Both the position numbers and the translations under genes were made by a program. From contig NZ_VJOY01000022.1 in NCBI RefSeq assembly GCF_007109405.1, positions 1 to 40,672 of the forward strand: a DNA stretch of 40,672 nucleotides. Reading direction: 5' to 3'. Under the pieces are notes generated by a model. The model made no database searches. It was not told the origin of the DNA and was given only the letters and a program-made list of their open reading frames with translations. Source of the stretch: Pseudomonas mangiferae (GTDB lineage Bacteria > Pseudomonadota > Gammaproteobacteria > Pseudomonadales > Pseudomonadaceae). This document shows positions 24,443 to 32,868 of the stretch, one piece after another. Position 1 is the stretch's first letter. Each line of letters begins with the position of its first letter.

Positions 24443-25648
24443 TCAGGACTCGACCCAGGGCTCCCAGTGCACCTTGACCATGTCGCGGGTCGCGTCGGCG
24501 TTCCTCATTGCGTCGTCGATGTCCACGCCGGTGCACAGCACGTAGCCCTGCCGGGAGTCGGAGCCCTTGAGGCGGCCGATCTTCTGGCCGGGCTGGAGCG
24601 AGCACTTGACCCGTACCACCGCCTCGGCCCGCTGCGCCTGCTCCAGGTTTTCCACCTTGAGGATGTGGGCGTTCTCGTAGGGGAAGAAGCGGATGGCCGC
24701 CGCTGCCGCGACGGGCGCGCGCGGGGGTGGGGGCAGGTCCAGCAGGCAGCAGATGGTCTCGGTCATCAGGTCCACGCCACTGACCATCTCGCACATTTCC
24801 CAGATCTGGTCACCGCCGATGCGGGTCTGCGACTCGATGATCCTGGGGCCATGGCGGGTCAGGCGGATTTCGGTGTGCGCCGGGGCCGTGCGCTGCTCAA
24901 TGACATCCAGGAACCTGGTCACCAGTTCGTGGATGGCGCCCAGGGTGGCCTCGTCGAGCCGGGCCGGCACCTGGTGGCCGAGCTCCACGAAGTACGGCAG
25001 GGCGGTGGTGATCTTCTCGGTCACCATGGCGATCTCGTGGCGGCCGTTGCGGGAAATCGACTCGACGCTGAACTCCGGCCCATCGAGGAATTCCTCCGCC
25101 AGCACCACACCGTCCGTGTCGTTGTAGGTCCAGCCCCAGCGCTCGCGGATGGACGCCTCGTCATCCACGTAGAAGACGCCCTCGCTGCCGCCCCCGGAAA
25201 AGGGCTTCAGCACCATGGATTGACCGTCGAGGGCGCGGAAGAACGCGATCGCCTCCTCCACCGTGCGGCAGGTGGCGTAGCGCACCGGGCTGAGGGCGTG
25301 GTCCTGCATCACGTCGCGCATCCTGATCTTGTCCCGGGTCAGCAGCACCGCCTGGAGGTTCTGCCCGGGCAGGCCCAGGTCGATGGCGCACCGGGAGGCC
25401 GCATGCATGCCGTATTCGGCGAAGGACACGATGGCGTCGAAGGGATCCTTGCCATGCCAGGCGCGGGCGACCAGCAGCACCTCCTCGACGTCCTTGTAGT
25501 CCATCACCAGGTAGCGATGGGCGCTCTGGATCTGCCTATCGGTGACCAGATCCGGGGTCTGCATCATGGAGTAGCGCACGCCGAGGCGATCCAGCTTGTC
25601 CAGGGTATGGTCGCGGCCACCCACGACCAGCACGTGGTTGTATTTCAT
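24443..25648 (-). CDS. ATP-grasp ligase (L-amino-acid-ligase-like), first in operon
   Basis: A 401-residue ATP-grasp protein. It has a pre-ATP-grasp domain with HVLVVGGRDHTLDKL, then LTRDKIRMRDVMQDHALSP. The ATP loop is MVLKPFSGGGSEGVFYV. EEFLDGPEFSVESI supplies the adenine contact, and the metal site reads HTEIRLTRHGPRIIESQTR followed by IGG. This order matches carbamoyl-phosphate-synthase-like ligases of the BacD/L-amino-acid ligase type that join two amino acids. The C-terminal segment KIGRLKGSDSRQGYVLCTG resembles the end domain of that group. The start codon overlaps the stop of the dioxygenase gene by four bases (ATGA). Substrates are unknown. Confidence 0.9.
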   Translation of the reverse strand: MKYNHVLVVGGRDHTLDKLDRLGVRYSMMQTPDLVTDRQIQSAHRYLVMDYKDVEEVLLVARAWHGKDPFDAIVSFAEYGMHAASRCAIDLGLPGQNLQAVLLTRDKIRMRDVMQDHALSPVRYATCRTVEEAIAFFRALDGQSMVLKPFSGGGSEGVFYVDDEASIRERWGWTYNDTDGVVLAEEFLDGPEFSVESISRNGRHEIAMVTEKITTALPYFVELGHQVPARLDEATLGAIHELVTRFLDVIEQRTAPAHTEIRLTRHGPRIIESQTRIGGDQIWEMCEMVSGVDLMTETICCLLDLPPPPRAPVAAAAAIRFFPYENAHILKVENLEQAQRAEAVVRVKCSLQPGQKIGRLKGSDSRQGYVLCTGVDIDDAMRNADATRDMVKVHWEPWVES

Positions 25649-26430
25649 CCCGTCACCTTTTCCTTTTCACGGTGAATGAGGTCCTGAGGCAGGCGATAGT
25701 TGAAGATCAGGGTGTCCCGGTGGCCCCGGGCCGTCGTGGAGTCGGCGAAGCACGAACTGACGCCATGGAACAGGCGGCGGTCGTCCACCACCAGGAACTC
25801 CAGGGGATCGCGCATTTCCTTTTCGAACACCACGCGCCGCTCGGCATCCAGCACCTGGGTGACGCCGCCCGTCATGCCTTTCCGGTCGATCAGGATGGCG
25901 AAGAAGTAATCCACGCCGTCCTGGTGGACGCCCTCCGGGGTCGGTTCCCCCGCCCGGCCCCGCTCGCTGACGGTGCGGATCGGGTGCAACTCCGTATCCC
26001 AGCGAGAAGCTGGCCTGATCCGGTGAATGATCGCGCTGGTCAGGGCGAACAATGCCTGCATCGTCGGCGCGGCAAGTTCCTCGTCCCGGAGTTCTTCATA
26101 TACGCGTGCCTGGCCACCATTGAGGGCGTTATAAGCGGTGGACTGATAAAACGGGCGGGACGGTTGCCGCTGGAATTCGAAAGTGTCTCCCGTTCGCTCG
26201 GCGCCCAGGCAGGAAAACCGCCGATACCGATAACGCCCGCCATCGGCCATGAAACGGTCGAGAGGAAGTTCGTCCCAATAACGCTGATAACGTGCCAGTT
26301 CATCTGCCAGGTTTGGAACGTAGTGCGAAAGCAGTCGGACACTATCCGCTGCGCCGACACTGGCATAACCCTGCTGGCGCACCCAATAGGCAATGGAATC
26401 CACTAGATCGGACGTAATGGACGTCACCAT
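25645..26430 (-). CDS. Fe(II)/2-oxoglutarate dioxygenase (2OG-Fe_Oxy_2, amino-acid hydroxylase-like)
   Basis: A 261-residue oxygenase. The iron ligands are readable: H169-x-D171 in PEGVHQDGVDYFF and the distal His222 in RLFHGVSS, with Arg238 in GHRDTLIFNYRL to hold 2-oxoglutarate. The P-E-G-x-H-x-D-G signature places it with the family that includes bacterial L-isoleucine 4-hydroxylases, which act on free amino acids. I infer that it hydroxylates an amino-acid building block before ligation. It follows the other oxygenase gene by 25 bp and is translationally coupled to the first ATP-grasp gene. Its ribosome site is weak (GGGGGA). Confidence 0.88.
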   Translation of the reverse strand: MVTSITSDLVDSIAYWVRQQGYASVGAADSVRLLSHYVPNLADELARYQRYWDELPLDRFMADGGRYRYRRFSCLGAERTGDTFEFQRQPSRPFYQSTAYNALNGGQARVYEELRDEELAAPTMQALFALTSAIIHRIRPASRWDTELHPIRTVSERGRAGEPTPEGVHQDGVDYFFAILIDRKGMTGGVTQVLDAERRVVFEKEMRDPLEFLVVDDRRLFHGVSSCFADSTTARGHRDTLIFNYRLPQDLIHREKEKVTG

Positions 26431-26455
26431 GAATGATCCCCCGGGGTCATTATCA

Positions 26456-27265
26456 TCAGGACCAGAAAATGAGTTCCCGGTCGGATAACCTGCCCAGTGC
26501 AGACGTCACGGTGATGCGCTCGTCGGCCGTGGGGTCCACATAATGGAAGTTGCGGGTATTGAACACCACGACTTCACCCGGGCGCGGCTCGAAGGCAGCC
26601 TTCTCGCTGCCCTGGCTGACGGCGGGGTCGTAGCCATAGGAGCCGTCCTTGTAGCGTTCGTGTTCGGGATTCCATTGGCGCTGGAAGACATGGGTCTTGC
26701 CGCCGTTTCCCGAGGTGCGCAGGTAGAGATTCCAGGCCAGTTGATGGGTCACCTGGCCGACGCACCAGCCCTCCTGCTCGGCCGGCGCGAAATCCACGTG
26801 GATCAGGGTGCCCTTCTCGATACGGCGTACCAGGCCGGCGAAGTAGTCGGCGCCCGCCTCGGTCCGCGCGACACGCGCGCGGTAGGCGGTATGCGCCTCG
26901 ATGAGGCCCCTCAGCCGCGCGATGGGGTCGAAGCTCCGCTGGAAGATGGCCTCCTGAATCTGCCGCGCGGTTCGGGCGTCTTCGAAGTAGCGGCGCTTGG
27001 AGATGGCGTTGTACTCGAATACGGTGATCCCGAGTTTATCGATCCGTGGCTCCACGTTCCGGTATGCGTTGAACCCGTGCTGGCCGGCCTCGGCCACCAG
27101 ATGCTCGCATTCGTCCCGGGTGGCGAAGTCCGGAATGCGGATATAGGGGATTTCATTGGCGAAGAGCCTTTCCAGACTGTCGGCGGACAGTTCATTCGCC
27201 CCGGCACCGACCCACTTGGATAATGGCCTGGTTTCTTCCCGCTTCGCGATTTCCAACACGTCCAT
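26456..27265 (-). CDS. Fe(II)/2-oxoglutarate-dependent oxygenase, first gene of operon
   Basis: A 269-residue non-heme iron oxygenase. The ligands are H-V-D in GTLIHVDFAP (about residue 158 counting from the first ATG), the distal His in NTRNFHYVDP and a 2-oxoglutarate-binding Arg in ERITVTSALG. The Asp of H-x-D is present, so it should be a hydroxylase or desaturase rather than a halogenase of the SyrB2 type. The start is placed at 27265, with GGAGG 8 bases upstream. The in-frame ATG at 27271 has only 2 bases of spacing. It is the first gene of a six-gene operon and faces an AT-rich upstream region. The substrate may be a free or enzyme-bound amino acid. Confidence 0.85.
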   Translation of the reverse strand: MDVLEIAKREETRPLSKWVGAGANELSADSLERLFANEIPYIRIPDFATRDECEHLVAEAGQHGFNAYRNVEPRIDKLGITVFEYNAISKRRYFEDARTARQIQEAIFQRSFDPIARLRGLIEAHTAYRARVARTEAGADYFAGLVRRIEKGTLIHVDFAPAEQEGWCVGQVTHQLAWNLYLRTSGNGGKTHVFQRQWNPEHERYKDGSYGYDPAVSQGSEKAAFEPRPGEVVVFNTRNFHYVDPTADERITVTSALGRLSDRELIFWS

Positions 27266-27333
27266 ATTCATCGCCTCCCTGAAGTCGTTCCGCTCCGACA
27301 GGCGAGCGCCTATATAACGCGCCCCGTGTCGTG

Positions 27334-27580
27334 ATCGAAAAATTCGAATCGCCTTATCCGCCGCATACGCGTGCTTATCGCACCCGCATATACGATGAAA
27401 GCGCGCGCGAGCGCACCGCGTACAGTGTATTAAGAGGGGAATAAATTCATGGAGACATCCTCACATCCTATGGGGAGCCGGCTGACGCCGAGAGAGATAC
27501 TGCCAATCCGTTCGTTCACGACTATAAGGAAAAAACACGACGTGTCTACCTCGAACAGCATTTTTCCTGAATTTTTCGAT
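27334..27580. repeat. 12-bp perfect inverted repeat pair in the operon's 5' flank
   Basis: ATCGAAAAATTC at 27334-27345 has its exact reverse complement at 27569-27580, 223 bp apart. It encloses the AT-rich promoter region of the peptide operon. It could be a pair of sites for one regulator or a chance match in AT-rich DNA. Confidence 0.6.
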
Positions 27581-27592
27581 TATTCGAAATGA
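27449..27592 (+). CDS. Possible 47-codon small ORF divergent from the peptide operon
   Basis: ATG at 27449 to TGA, 47 residues. The predicted peptide begins METSSHPMGSRLTPREIL and ends SIFPEFFDYSK. It has no signal peptide or membrane helix and no family I recognise. GAGGGG lies 9 bases before the ATG. Codon use is AT-rich, unlike the surrounding genes, which could mean foreign origin or that the ORF is not real. If expressed it could be a leader, a regulator peptide or a precursor for the divergent ligase operon. Evidence is limited to the open frame and the ribosome-site-like sequence. Confidence 0.3.
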   Translation: METSSHPMGSRLTPREILPIRSFTTIRKKHDVSTSNSIFPEFFDYSK

Positions 27593-28705
27593 CCTCTCAG
27601 TCACGGTTATTTCTATGTCGCTGACATGTACGGGATTATCGTTTCATACAATACGCGGGCTGGCGCCTGCACTGCTTCAGTGCAATTAAAAAGGCCCACC
27701 TATTTCACGCTATATATCGGGCACCGATTGGTTTCGCCGTTTTTTCATATATAGACGCGTATCGCACAGTAATGGCTCTGCAAAAAAGACCAGAAGCCTT
27801 TGAAGTAACGCAGGCTGGGTTATCGAAAAAGCCGGCCGCTCGCCACCCTTGGAACTGGCTCAAAGGCTGCGCGCCATGGCCAGACCGTATCCGGCCTCCC
27901 TCGCCGCCCTGACCTGCGGATTCGCTGCTCCTCCCATTTCGCGACAGACCACTGCCCCGCTCGCCACGCTGGGTAGCGGACCTGCGCGGAAAAGGAGCCG
28001 CTGGGAACGGCCGATCCCGCCGTCACCGGTGAAGGCGGACAACGCCCGGCTCGCGTATCCGGATCGGCGACTTACGCCGGGCCTCGTCAGGGATTACAGG
28101 CAGTGTCCACGCAAGGAGCCGCCATGGACGCGCTGCGCCCGCAATTGGTGGTGTTCTGCAGCGCCTTGTCCTGGCGGGTCGCGAAGCGCAGCGGCCTGCT
28201 GAATGCCTTGCGCGCCACTGGCGTGGCGGTCAGGGCCGCCGCCCACCCGGCCTCGGCCTGGTGGCACAAACCCTCGCGACGCTTGAAGGATCGCAGCGGA
28301 CGGGAGAGTTTCCTGGCGGCGCTGGGCGAGGTGATGACCCCAAGTACATGGCCCTGAGGAGGGTCAGCGACGGCTAGACACCGCGCCTCGGCCTGCCCGG
28401 GCGGCACATCGCACGTCGGCGAAGAACCGGCGAGCGAACGAATGCGTGCCGGCGAAACGGTTGGGCAGCGATCGGCCCCAGCGCCCGTGTGCCTGGAACG
28501 CCCGTATCTCGACCGCGTAAAGAGGCCAGACCCACTGGGGTGTCCGAACAGGCCCACGCGAGCGAACGCAGCGCTCCGGACCGGGCCAGGGCCTCCCCAC
28601 TCGGCGCCGTCGACTCGCCCCAACAACCCAGCGCCGGGAATCCCCGGGAGGTACGAGAAGCCCTCCAGGGAGACGGGCCCCTCGTGGGTCGAGCCAGCCG
28701 TCGAA
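27593..28705. other. 1.1-kb region without a supported gene
   Basis: From 27593 to about 27800 the DNA is AT-rich. It contains a 7-bp perfect hairpin TGCACTG-CTT-CAGTGCA (27668-27684) that may be an operator. From about 27800 the composition returns to GC-rich and both strands stay open for long stretches, for example 28103-28357 plus, with a peptide containing LVVFCSALSWRVAKRSGLL. No ribosome site or known domain supports these frames. The sequence could be a multi-copy or decayed intergenic element. Confidence 0.4.
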
Positions 28706-31144
28706 TCAGAGCGCCGGCGTATAGCGCACGCTGAACATCAGGTTGCGCGGCTCGCCGTAGTAGTTGTTGTAATCGATGGTGGCGTAAGCCGGGACGTAGT
28801 AGGTCTTGTCCAGCAGGTTGTTCAGGTTGGCCGCGACCGTCACCTCGTCGCTCACCCGGTAAGCCAGGCGTGCGTCCCAGAGGGCATAGCCGGGCAGGTC
28901 GAACTTATGGTCGTAGGACGTGGTGCCGCTCACCGCCGTGGTGCCCAGGCCGGCCGAAACGCGGTTCCAGTCGCCCGGCAGGGTGTAGTCAGCCCACAGC
29001 TTCACCTGATGCGTGGGCGTCCAGGTGCTGAACACCTTGCCTTGGTAGTCGTTGTCCTCAAGGTAGGTCGTGCGGGTGTAGACGTAGCCGGCCATGACCT
29101 GCAGGCCACTGAGCACCTCGCCGCTCACCTGGGCCTCCAGGCCCTGGCTGCGCACGCGTCCGGAGGCCTTGGAGCAGTACCAGCCATCGCAATCCGTCGG
29201 CCCGCCGACATCGAGCACGGCACGGTTCTCGTGGGCGTAGCGGAACAGCGCGGCGGAAGCGTTCAGCGCCCCCTGGAAGAGTTCGCCTTTCACGCCCAGC
29301 TCGTAGTTGGTCCCGGTGATCGGCTCGACGACGGCGCCCGAGGCGGTGCGTGCCGTCTGCGGCTGGAACACGTCGGTATAGCTGGCGTAGGCCGACCACT
29401 GCTCGGTCAGGTCGTAGACCAGCCCCGCATAGGGCGAGACCTTGCCGGTGCTGCTGGTGGTGGATTCGCTGCGCCCTCCCTGGGTGAAGCGCTCCGCGCC
29501 GTAGGTGTAGTCGTACCAGCTGGTGCGGGCGCCGAGGATCAGCTTGAGCGGCTCGGCCAGGTCGATCGACCACCGGCTGTACACCCCCTTCTGCTGCACG
29601 TCGTAGTCCGTCAGCCGTCCCAGGCCGCGGTCCGCGAGGTCCTGGATCGAGGGCATCGGTCGGTGGTGATCGACCTCGAAGGCATTGGCGCCGAAGGTGG
29701 GCGCCCGCGCCCAGCGGTCGTCGGTGGTGATCCGCGAGTAGTTGGCCCCCAGCAAAAATGTCTGCGCGAAGCCGAAGCCGGTGAACTGGCCGTCCAGGTA
29801 GAGATCGACGCCCTTGCTGTGGGTGGTGAAATCGGTGGTCCAGTCGATGTAGGTGTTGTCCCCGGAGCCGTCCGTAGGCAGGGCGTCCCACAGCGCCTGG
29901 TAGGCCGCGCCGTTGTGCTCGCTCAGGTAGACGCTGGCGGCCTTCACCCGCCAGTCGTCGTTCAAGCGGTAGGTGGCGTCGAGGAAGACGCTGGTCTGGT
30001 CGTTGTCGGCGCGGTTCCAGTCGGCGCCGACATAGGTCGAGCGCGACCAGCCGGGGTCGCCGCCATCGGCGTAGCGCGGCAGGCCGAGCATCGGCGGGCG
30101 CGAGTGCCCCTTCTGGTGGGCGACGCCCAAGCCGACGGTGAGGTCGGGGGTGAAGTCGTAGTCCACGGCACCGTAGACGGTCTGGCTCCAGCCGCGGACG
30201 TAGTCGATGAAGGAATCGCCGTCCGTGTAGTTGATCACCGTGCGACCGCGCAGGGTGCCGCTGTCGTTCAGCGGGCCGCCGGCATCCAGTTGCATGCCGT
30301 AGCGGTCCCAGGAGCCGGCCTTGCCGGTGAGCACCACCTGGGCCTGGTCGCCGCCGCGCTTGCGCACCAGGTTCAGCGCCCCGCCCGGGCTGTCGCCGCC
30401 TTGCAGCAGGGCAGCCGGGCCGCGCAGGACCTCGGCGCGGTCGTAGAGGCTCAGGTCTTCGGTCAGGTAACTGCCGAGGGAATAGGTATTGCGCGGGATC
30501 GGCACGCCGTCGTACTGCAGGGTGTCGATGCCGAACCCCCGGGAGTAGATATACAACCCCGAGCCGGGTGAGCGGGTGGCGGTCAGGCCGGGAGTGCGGT
30601 CCACCAGCTGGTAGAGGGTCTCGGTGTTCTGGTCATCCATCTGCTGGCGGGTCACCACCGTCACCGACTGCGGGATGTCCTTCAGGCGTTGCACGCCCTT
30701 GCCCAGGGAGACCGCACCGGACGTGTAGGAGTGGCTGCCCTCAGTCGTCGCCACCGGCTGCCCGGCGACGATGCGGGTGCTGCCGATCTCCAGGGTGGCG
30801 ACGCGCCTGACCAGCCGGTAGCCGTGCTCGCCCCGGTCCGCCTGGTAGCCGCTTCCGGCCAGCAGCCGGGCGAAGCCGTCCTCCACTTCATAGCGGCCGC
30901 GCAGCCCCGGGGATGTCAGACCTGTGAGGTCCGCCGTACGGAACAGGATGGCGACGCCGGCCTGCTGGGCGAAGCGGTTCAGGCTTTCGCCCAGGTCCCC
31001 GGCGGGGATGTCGAACGCCGCCGCTTCGGCATGGACGGCGCTTGGCAGCAGAGCGCCACCCACCAGCGGAAGGACCATATGTACGGCCATGGCCAGCGGG
31101 ATCGGGACGATACGCCGCCTGCGGTTTTCGACGAGGAACGACAT
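28706..31144 (-). CDS. TonB-dependent siderophore receptor with signalling domain (FpvA-like)
   Basis: An 812-residue outer-membrane receptor. A signal peptide spans about residues 1-39 (cleaved after VHA). Residues 43-112 are an STN signalling domain (FDIPAGDLGESLNRFAQQAG) that contacts the FecR-type anti-sigma factor. A plug domain follows (KDIPQSVTVVTRQQMDDQ, about residue 155 onward), then a 22-strand barrel with many Tyr/Trp-rich strands to the C-terminus (NLMFSVRYTPAL). Such receptors take up ferric siderophores and switch on their own synthesis. The ligand cannot be deduced, since no classical siderophore synthesis genes lie in the window. GGAG precedes the ATG by 9 bases. The gene follows fecR by 72 bp. 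Confidence 0.93.
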   Translation of the reverse strand: MSFLVENRRRRIVPIPLAMAVHMVLPLVGGALLPSAVHAEAAAFDIPAGDLGESLNRFAQQAGVAILFRTADLTGLTSPGLRGRYEVEDGFARLLAGSGYQADRGEHGYRLVRRVATLEIGSTRIVAGQPVATTEGSHSYTSGAVSLGKGVQRLKDIPQSVTVVTRQQMDDQNTETLYQLVDRTPGLTATRSPGSGLYIYSRGFGIDTLQYDGVPIPRNTYSLGSYLTEDLSLYDRAEVLRGPAALLQGGDSPGGALNLVRKRGGDQAQVVLTGKAGSWDRYGMQLDAGGPLNDSGTLRGRTVINYTDGDSFIDYVRGWSQTVYGAVDYDFTPDLTVGLGVAHQKGHSRPPMLGLPRYADGGDPGWSRSTYVGADWNRADNDQTSVFLDATYRLNDDWRVKAASVYLSEHNGAAYQALWDALPTDGSGDNTYIDWTTDFTTHSKGVDLYLDGQFTGFGFAQTFLLGANYSRITTDDRWARAPTFGANAFEVDHHRPMPSIQDLADRGLGRLTDYDVQQKGVYSRWSIDLAEPLKLILGARTSWYDYTYGAERFTQGGRSESTTSSTGKVSPYAGLVYDLTEQWSAYASYTDVFQPQTARTASGAVVEPITGTNYELGVKGELFQGALNASAALFRYAHENRAVLDVGGPTDCDGWYCSKASGRVRSQGLEAQVSGEVLSGLQVMAGYVYTRTTYLEDNDYQGKVFSTWTPTHQVKLWADYTLPGDWNRVSAGLGTTAVSGTTSYDHKFDLPGYALWDARLAYRVSDEVTVAANLNNLLDKTYYVPAYATIDYNNYYGEPRNLMFSVRYTPAL

Positions 31145-31216
31145 CGGGAAAGCTCCATTCTTGAGTTGGCGTCTTCCTTGACGGACACCTCGGAAAAAGC
31201 GGAACCCCGGTCCGTG

Positions 31217-32179
31217 TCATTTCTGCTCGCGCATGCCGATGCGCGTCAGCCAGGGCGTGAAGCGCTGTACCGTCACCGGCAGGCTGTCCTCGATCAGCGC
31301 CAGGGCCCGTGTGCTGTCATCCAAGGGCAGCACCGCGGAAATGCGCAACGCATTCAACGCCGGGTCGCGGTGGTGCCAATAGCCGCGCTGCTGCCGCGCC
31401 AGCGTGTCCAGTACCTCGCCCAGCGGGGCATCGCGCACCACCAGCTGGCGCTGGCGCCAGGCCTGCTCGGTCGCGGCGGGATCGATGGAGCCCAGCCGTT
31501 GCACGTCATCATGGACCAGCCTCGCCCGGGTGCCGGCTGCCACGTCCAGGGTGCGGGCACCGTCGGCGCTCCGCGCGGAGACCCTGGAATGCAGCATGCT
31601 CAACAGCGTGTCGTGTTCCTCGCGGGTCACCACGAAACGGGTCCCCAGCGCGCGCATGCTGCCGTCCACGGTGTCGACGCGGAACGGCCGCCGCGGGTCG
31701 GGTGCGACCTCCACCAGCACTTCGCCGCGCAGCAACTCGACACGGCGCTGGCCCTGGTCGTAGTGCAGCTTCACCGCGCTGTTGCCCGCCAGCAGCAGCA
31801 CAGAGTCGTCGGCAAGGCGCTCGCGCCGCCACTCGCCCGGGGCGGTGTGCAGGTCGGCCAGCCAGTTCTGCCGCCAGCCGTCGTTCAGCATCAGCAACAG
31901 GGACACGCCGAGCGCCATCGCTCCGAGCCCGGCCAGGGTACTCGGCAGCCGGCGGCGCGGCGTGGCCAGGGTGCCGGCCAGGGCGGCGCCGACCGCGTGT
32001 CGCTCCGCGTGAAGCCCCTGGAGTTGGCCCACCAGCCCGCGCATCTGCTCCAGGGCCTGCCGATGGCGTGCATCGCGGGCGTACCAGTGCTCGAAGGCTT
32101 GCCGATCGGCCGCGGAACACCCTTCGTCCAGGCGCAGCAGCCAGTCCGCCGCCGCTTCGAGAATGCGCTCGTCGTCCAT
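31217..32179 (-). CDS. FecR-family anti-sigma/sigma regulator
   Basis: A 320-residue inner-membrane protein. The cytoplasmic N-terminal domain (residues 1-78) has ADWLLRLDEGCSAADRQAFE, the DUF4880 part that binds the ECF sigma factor. One transmembrane helix (about 81-97) is followed by a periplasmic FecR domain starting at HTAPGEWRRERLADDSVLLL. A C-terminal STN-like segment ends ALALIEDSLPVTVQRF. It relays the receptor's ferric-siderophore signal to the sigma factor and often activates rather than only inhibits it. The start is 3 bp after the sigma-factor stop, so the two are co-transcribed. Confidence 0.93.
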   Translation of the reverse strand: MDDERILEAAADWLLRLDEGCSAADRQAFEHWYARDARHRQALEQMRGLVGQLQGLHAERHAVGAALAGTLATPRRRLPSTLAGLGAMALGVSLLLMLNDGWRQNWLADLHTAPGEWRRERLADDSVLLLAGNSAVKLHYDQGQRRVELLRGEVLVEVAPDPRRPFRVDTVDGSMRALGTRFVVTREEHDTLLSMLHSRVSARSADGARTLDVAAGTRARLVHDDVQRLGSIDPAATEQAWRQRQLVVRDAPLGEVLDTLARQQRGYWHHRDPALNALRISAVLPLDDSTRALALIEDSLPVTVQRFTPWLTRIGMREQK

Positions 32180-32182
32180 GGC

Positions 32183-32701
32183 TCAGACGTCCAGGGCCTG
32201 GTTGCAATGCACCAGGGACTGCACCAGGTGGCGTCGCACCATGCGCTCGGAGATGGAAAGCCGCTCGGCGATCTCGGTCTGGGACAGCTGGCTGAGGTAG
32301 CGCAGCAGGAAGACCTCCCGGGCGGTGGTGCCGAGCCCCTCCAGGGCGAAACACAGCGACTCCAACAGCTCCAGCGTGGCGTTGATCCGCTCCGGCGAAG
32401 GCGCCCCCTCGGACGCGTCCTGCTGCCGTCCCAGCTCTTCCAGGTAGATCGCCTCCAGCCGCTTGCGCCGCGCCTCGTCGATGATCAGCCGGCGTGCGGT
32501 GGTGCTGAGGTAGGCGCGCGGCTGGCGCAGGTCGGCCAGGCTGGCGGGCGAACGCAGCAGGCGCATGAAGGTGTCGTGGGAAAGGTCCGCCGCGTTGTGC
32601 GGGCAGCCCAGCTTGCGCCTCAGCCAGGCGAACAGCCAGCCGTGGTGGTCGACGTAGAGCGCGTGCAAGGCGCGACGCAGCGGATCGGCGGGCTTGTCCA
32701 T
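32183..32701 (-). CDS. FecI-type ECF sigma factor
   Basis: A 172-residue iron-starvation extracytoplasmic-function sigma factor. Region 2 is seen in AADLSHDTFMRLLRSP and QPRAYLSTTARRLIIDEARR, and region 4 in FLLRYLSQLSQTEIAERLSI then SERMVRRHLVQSL. It would direct transcription of the downstream receptor gene when its anti-sigma partner is released. The ATG at 32701 is chosen because a Fur-box-like site (32719-32737) covers the earlier TTG (32722) and lies at the ATG at 32716. No good ribosome site is present at any of the three candidates. Confidence 0.93.
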   Translation of the reverse strand: MDKPADPLRRALHALYVDHHGWLFAWLRRKLGCPHNAADLSHDTFMRLLRSPASLADLRQPRAYLSTTARRLIIDEARRKRLEAIYLEELGRQQDASEGAPSPERINATLELLESLCFALEGLGTTAREVFLLRYLSQLSQTEIAERLSISERMVRRHLVQSLVHCNQALDV

Positions 32702-32718
32702 AAAGGGGGGGCACATAT

Positions 32719-32737
32719 GCAACTGATAAGTGTTATC
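32719..32737 (-). promoter_or_regulatory. Fur box-like site upstream of the FecI sigma gene
   Basis: Minus-strand GATAACACTTATCAGTTGC matches the 19-bp Fur consensus at 12 positions, including both GATAA-type and TATCA cores. It lies 18 bp before the chosen start, suited to iron repression of the sigma/anti-sigma/receptor set. Confidence 0.55.
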
Positions 32738-32868
32738 GATTGTATGTATCCCACCCGCATGCCGTAAATGCCTGGATGACCGTCACCGATCGACAGATGC
32801 CCGTGGCGTCGCCTGCTGTTGGGCACCCGGCCCGGTCTTCGCTGAGCCACTGCCCCCTCGCCCACCGT

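Noticed and set aside
26456-27265. SyrB2-type halogenase
   Set aside because: The iron site retains the Asp of H-x-D, which halogenases replace with Ala or Gly.
20302-27271. Graspetide (ribosomal peptide ligation) cluster
   Set aside because: The ATP-grasp proteins resemble amino-acid ligases rather than MvdC/MvdD-type enzymes, and the only small ORF has no repeated core motif.
28442-30571. 709-codon plus-strand open frame
   Set aside because: Antisense to the TonB receptor, whose STN, plug and barrel features are clear.
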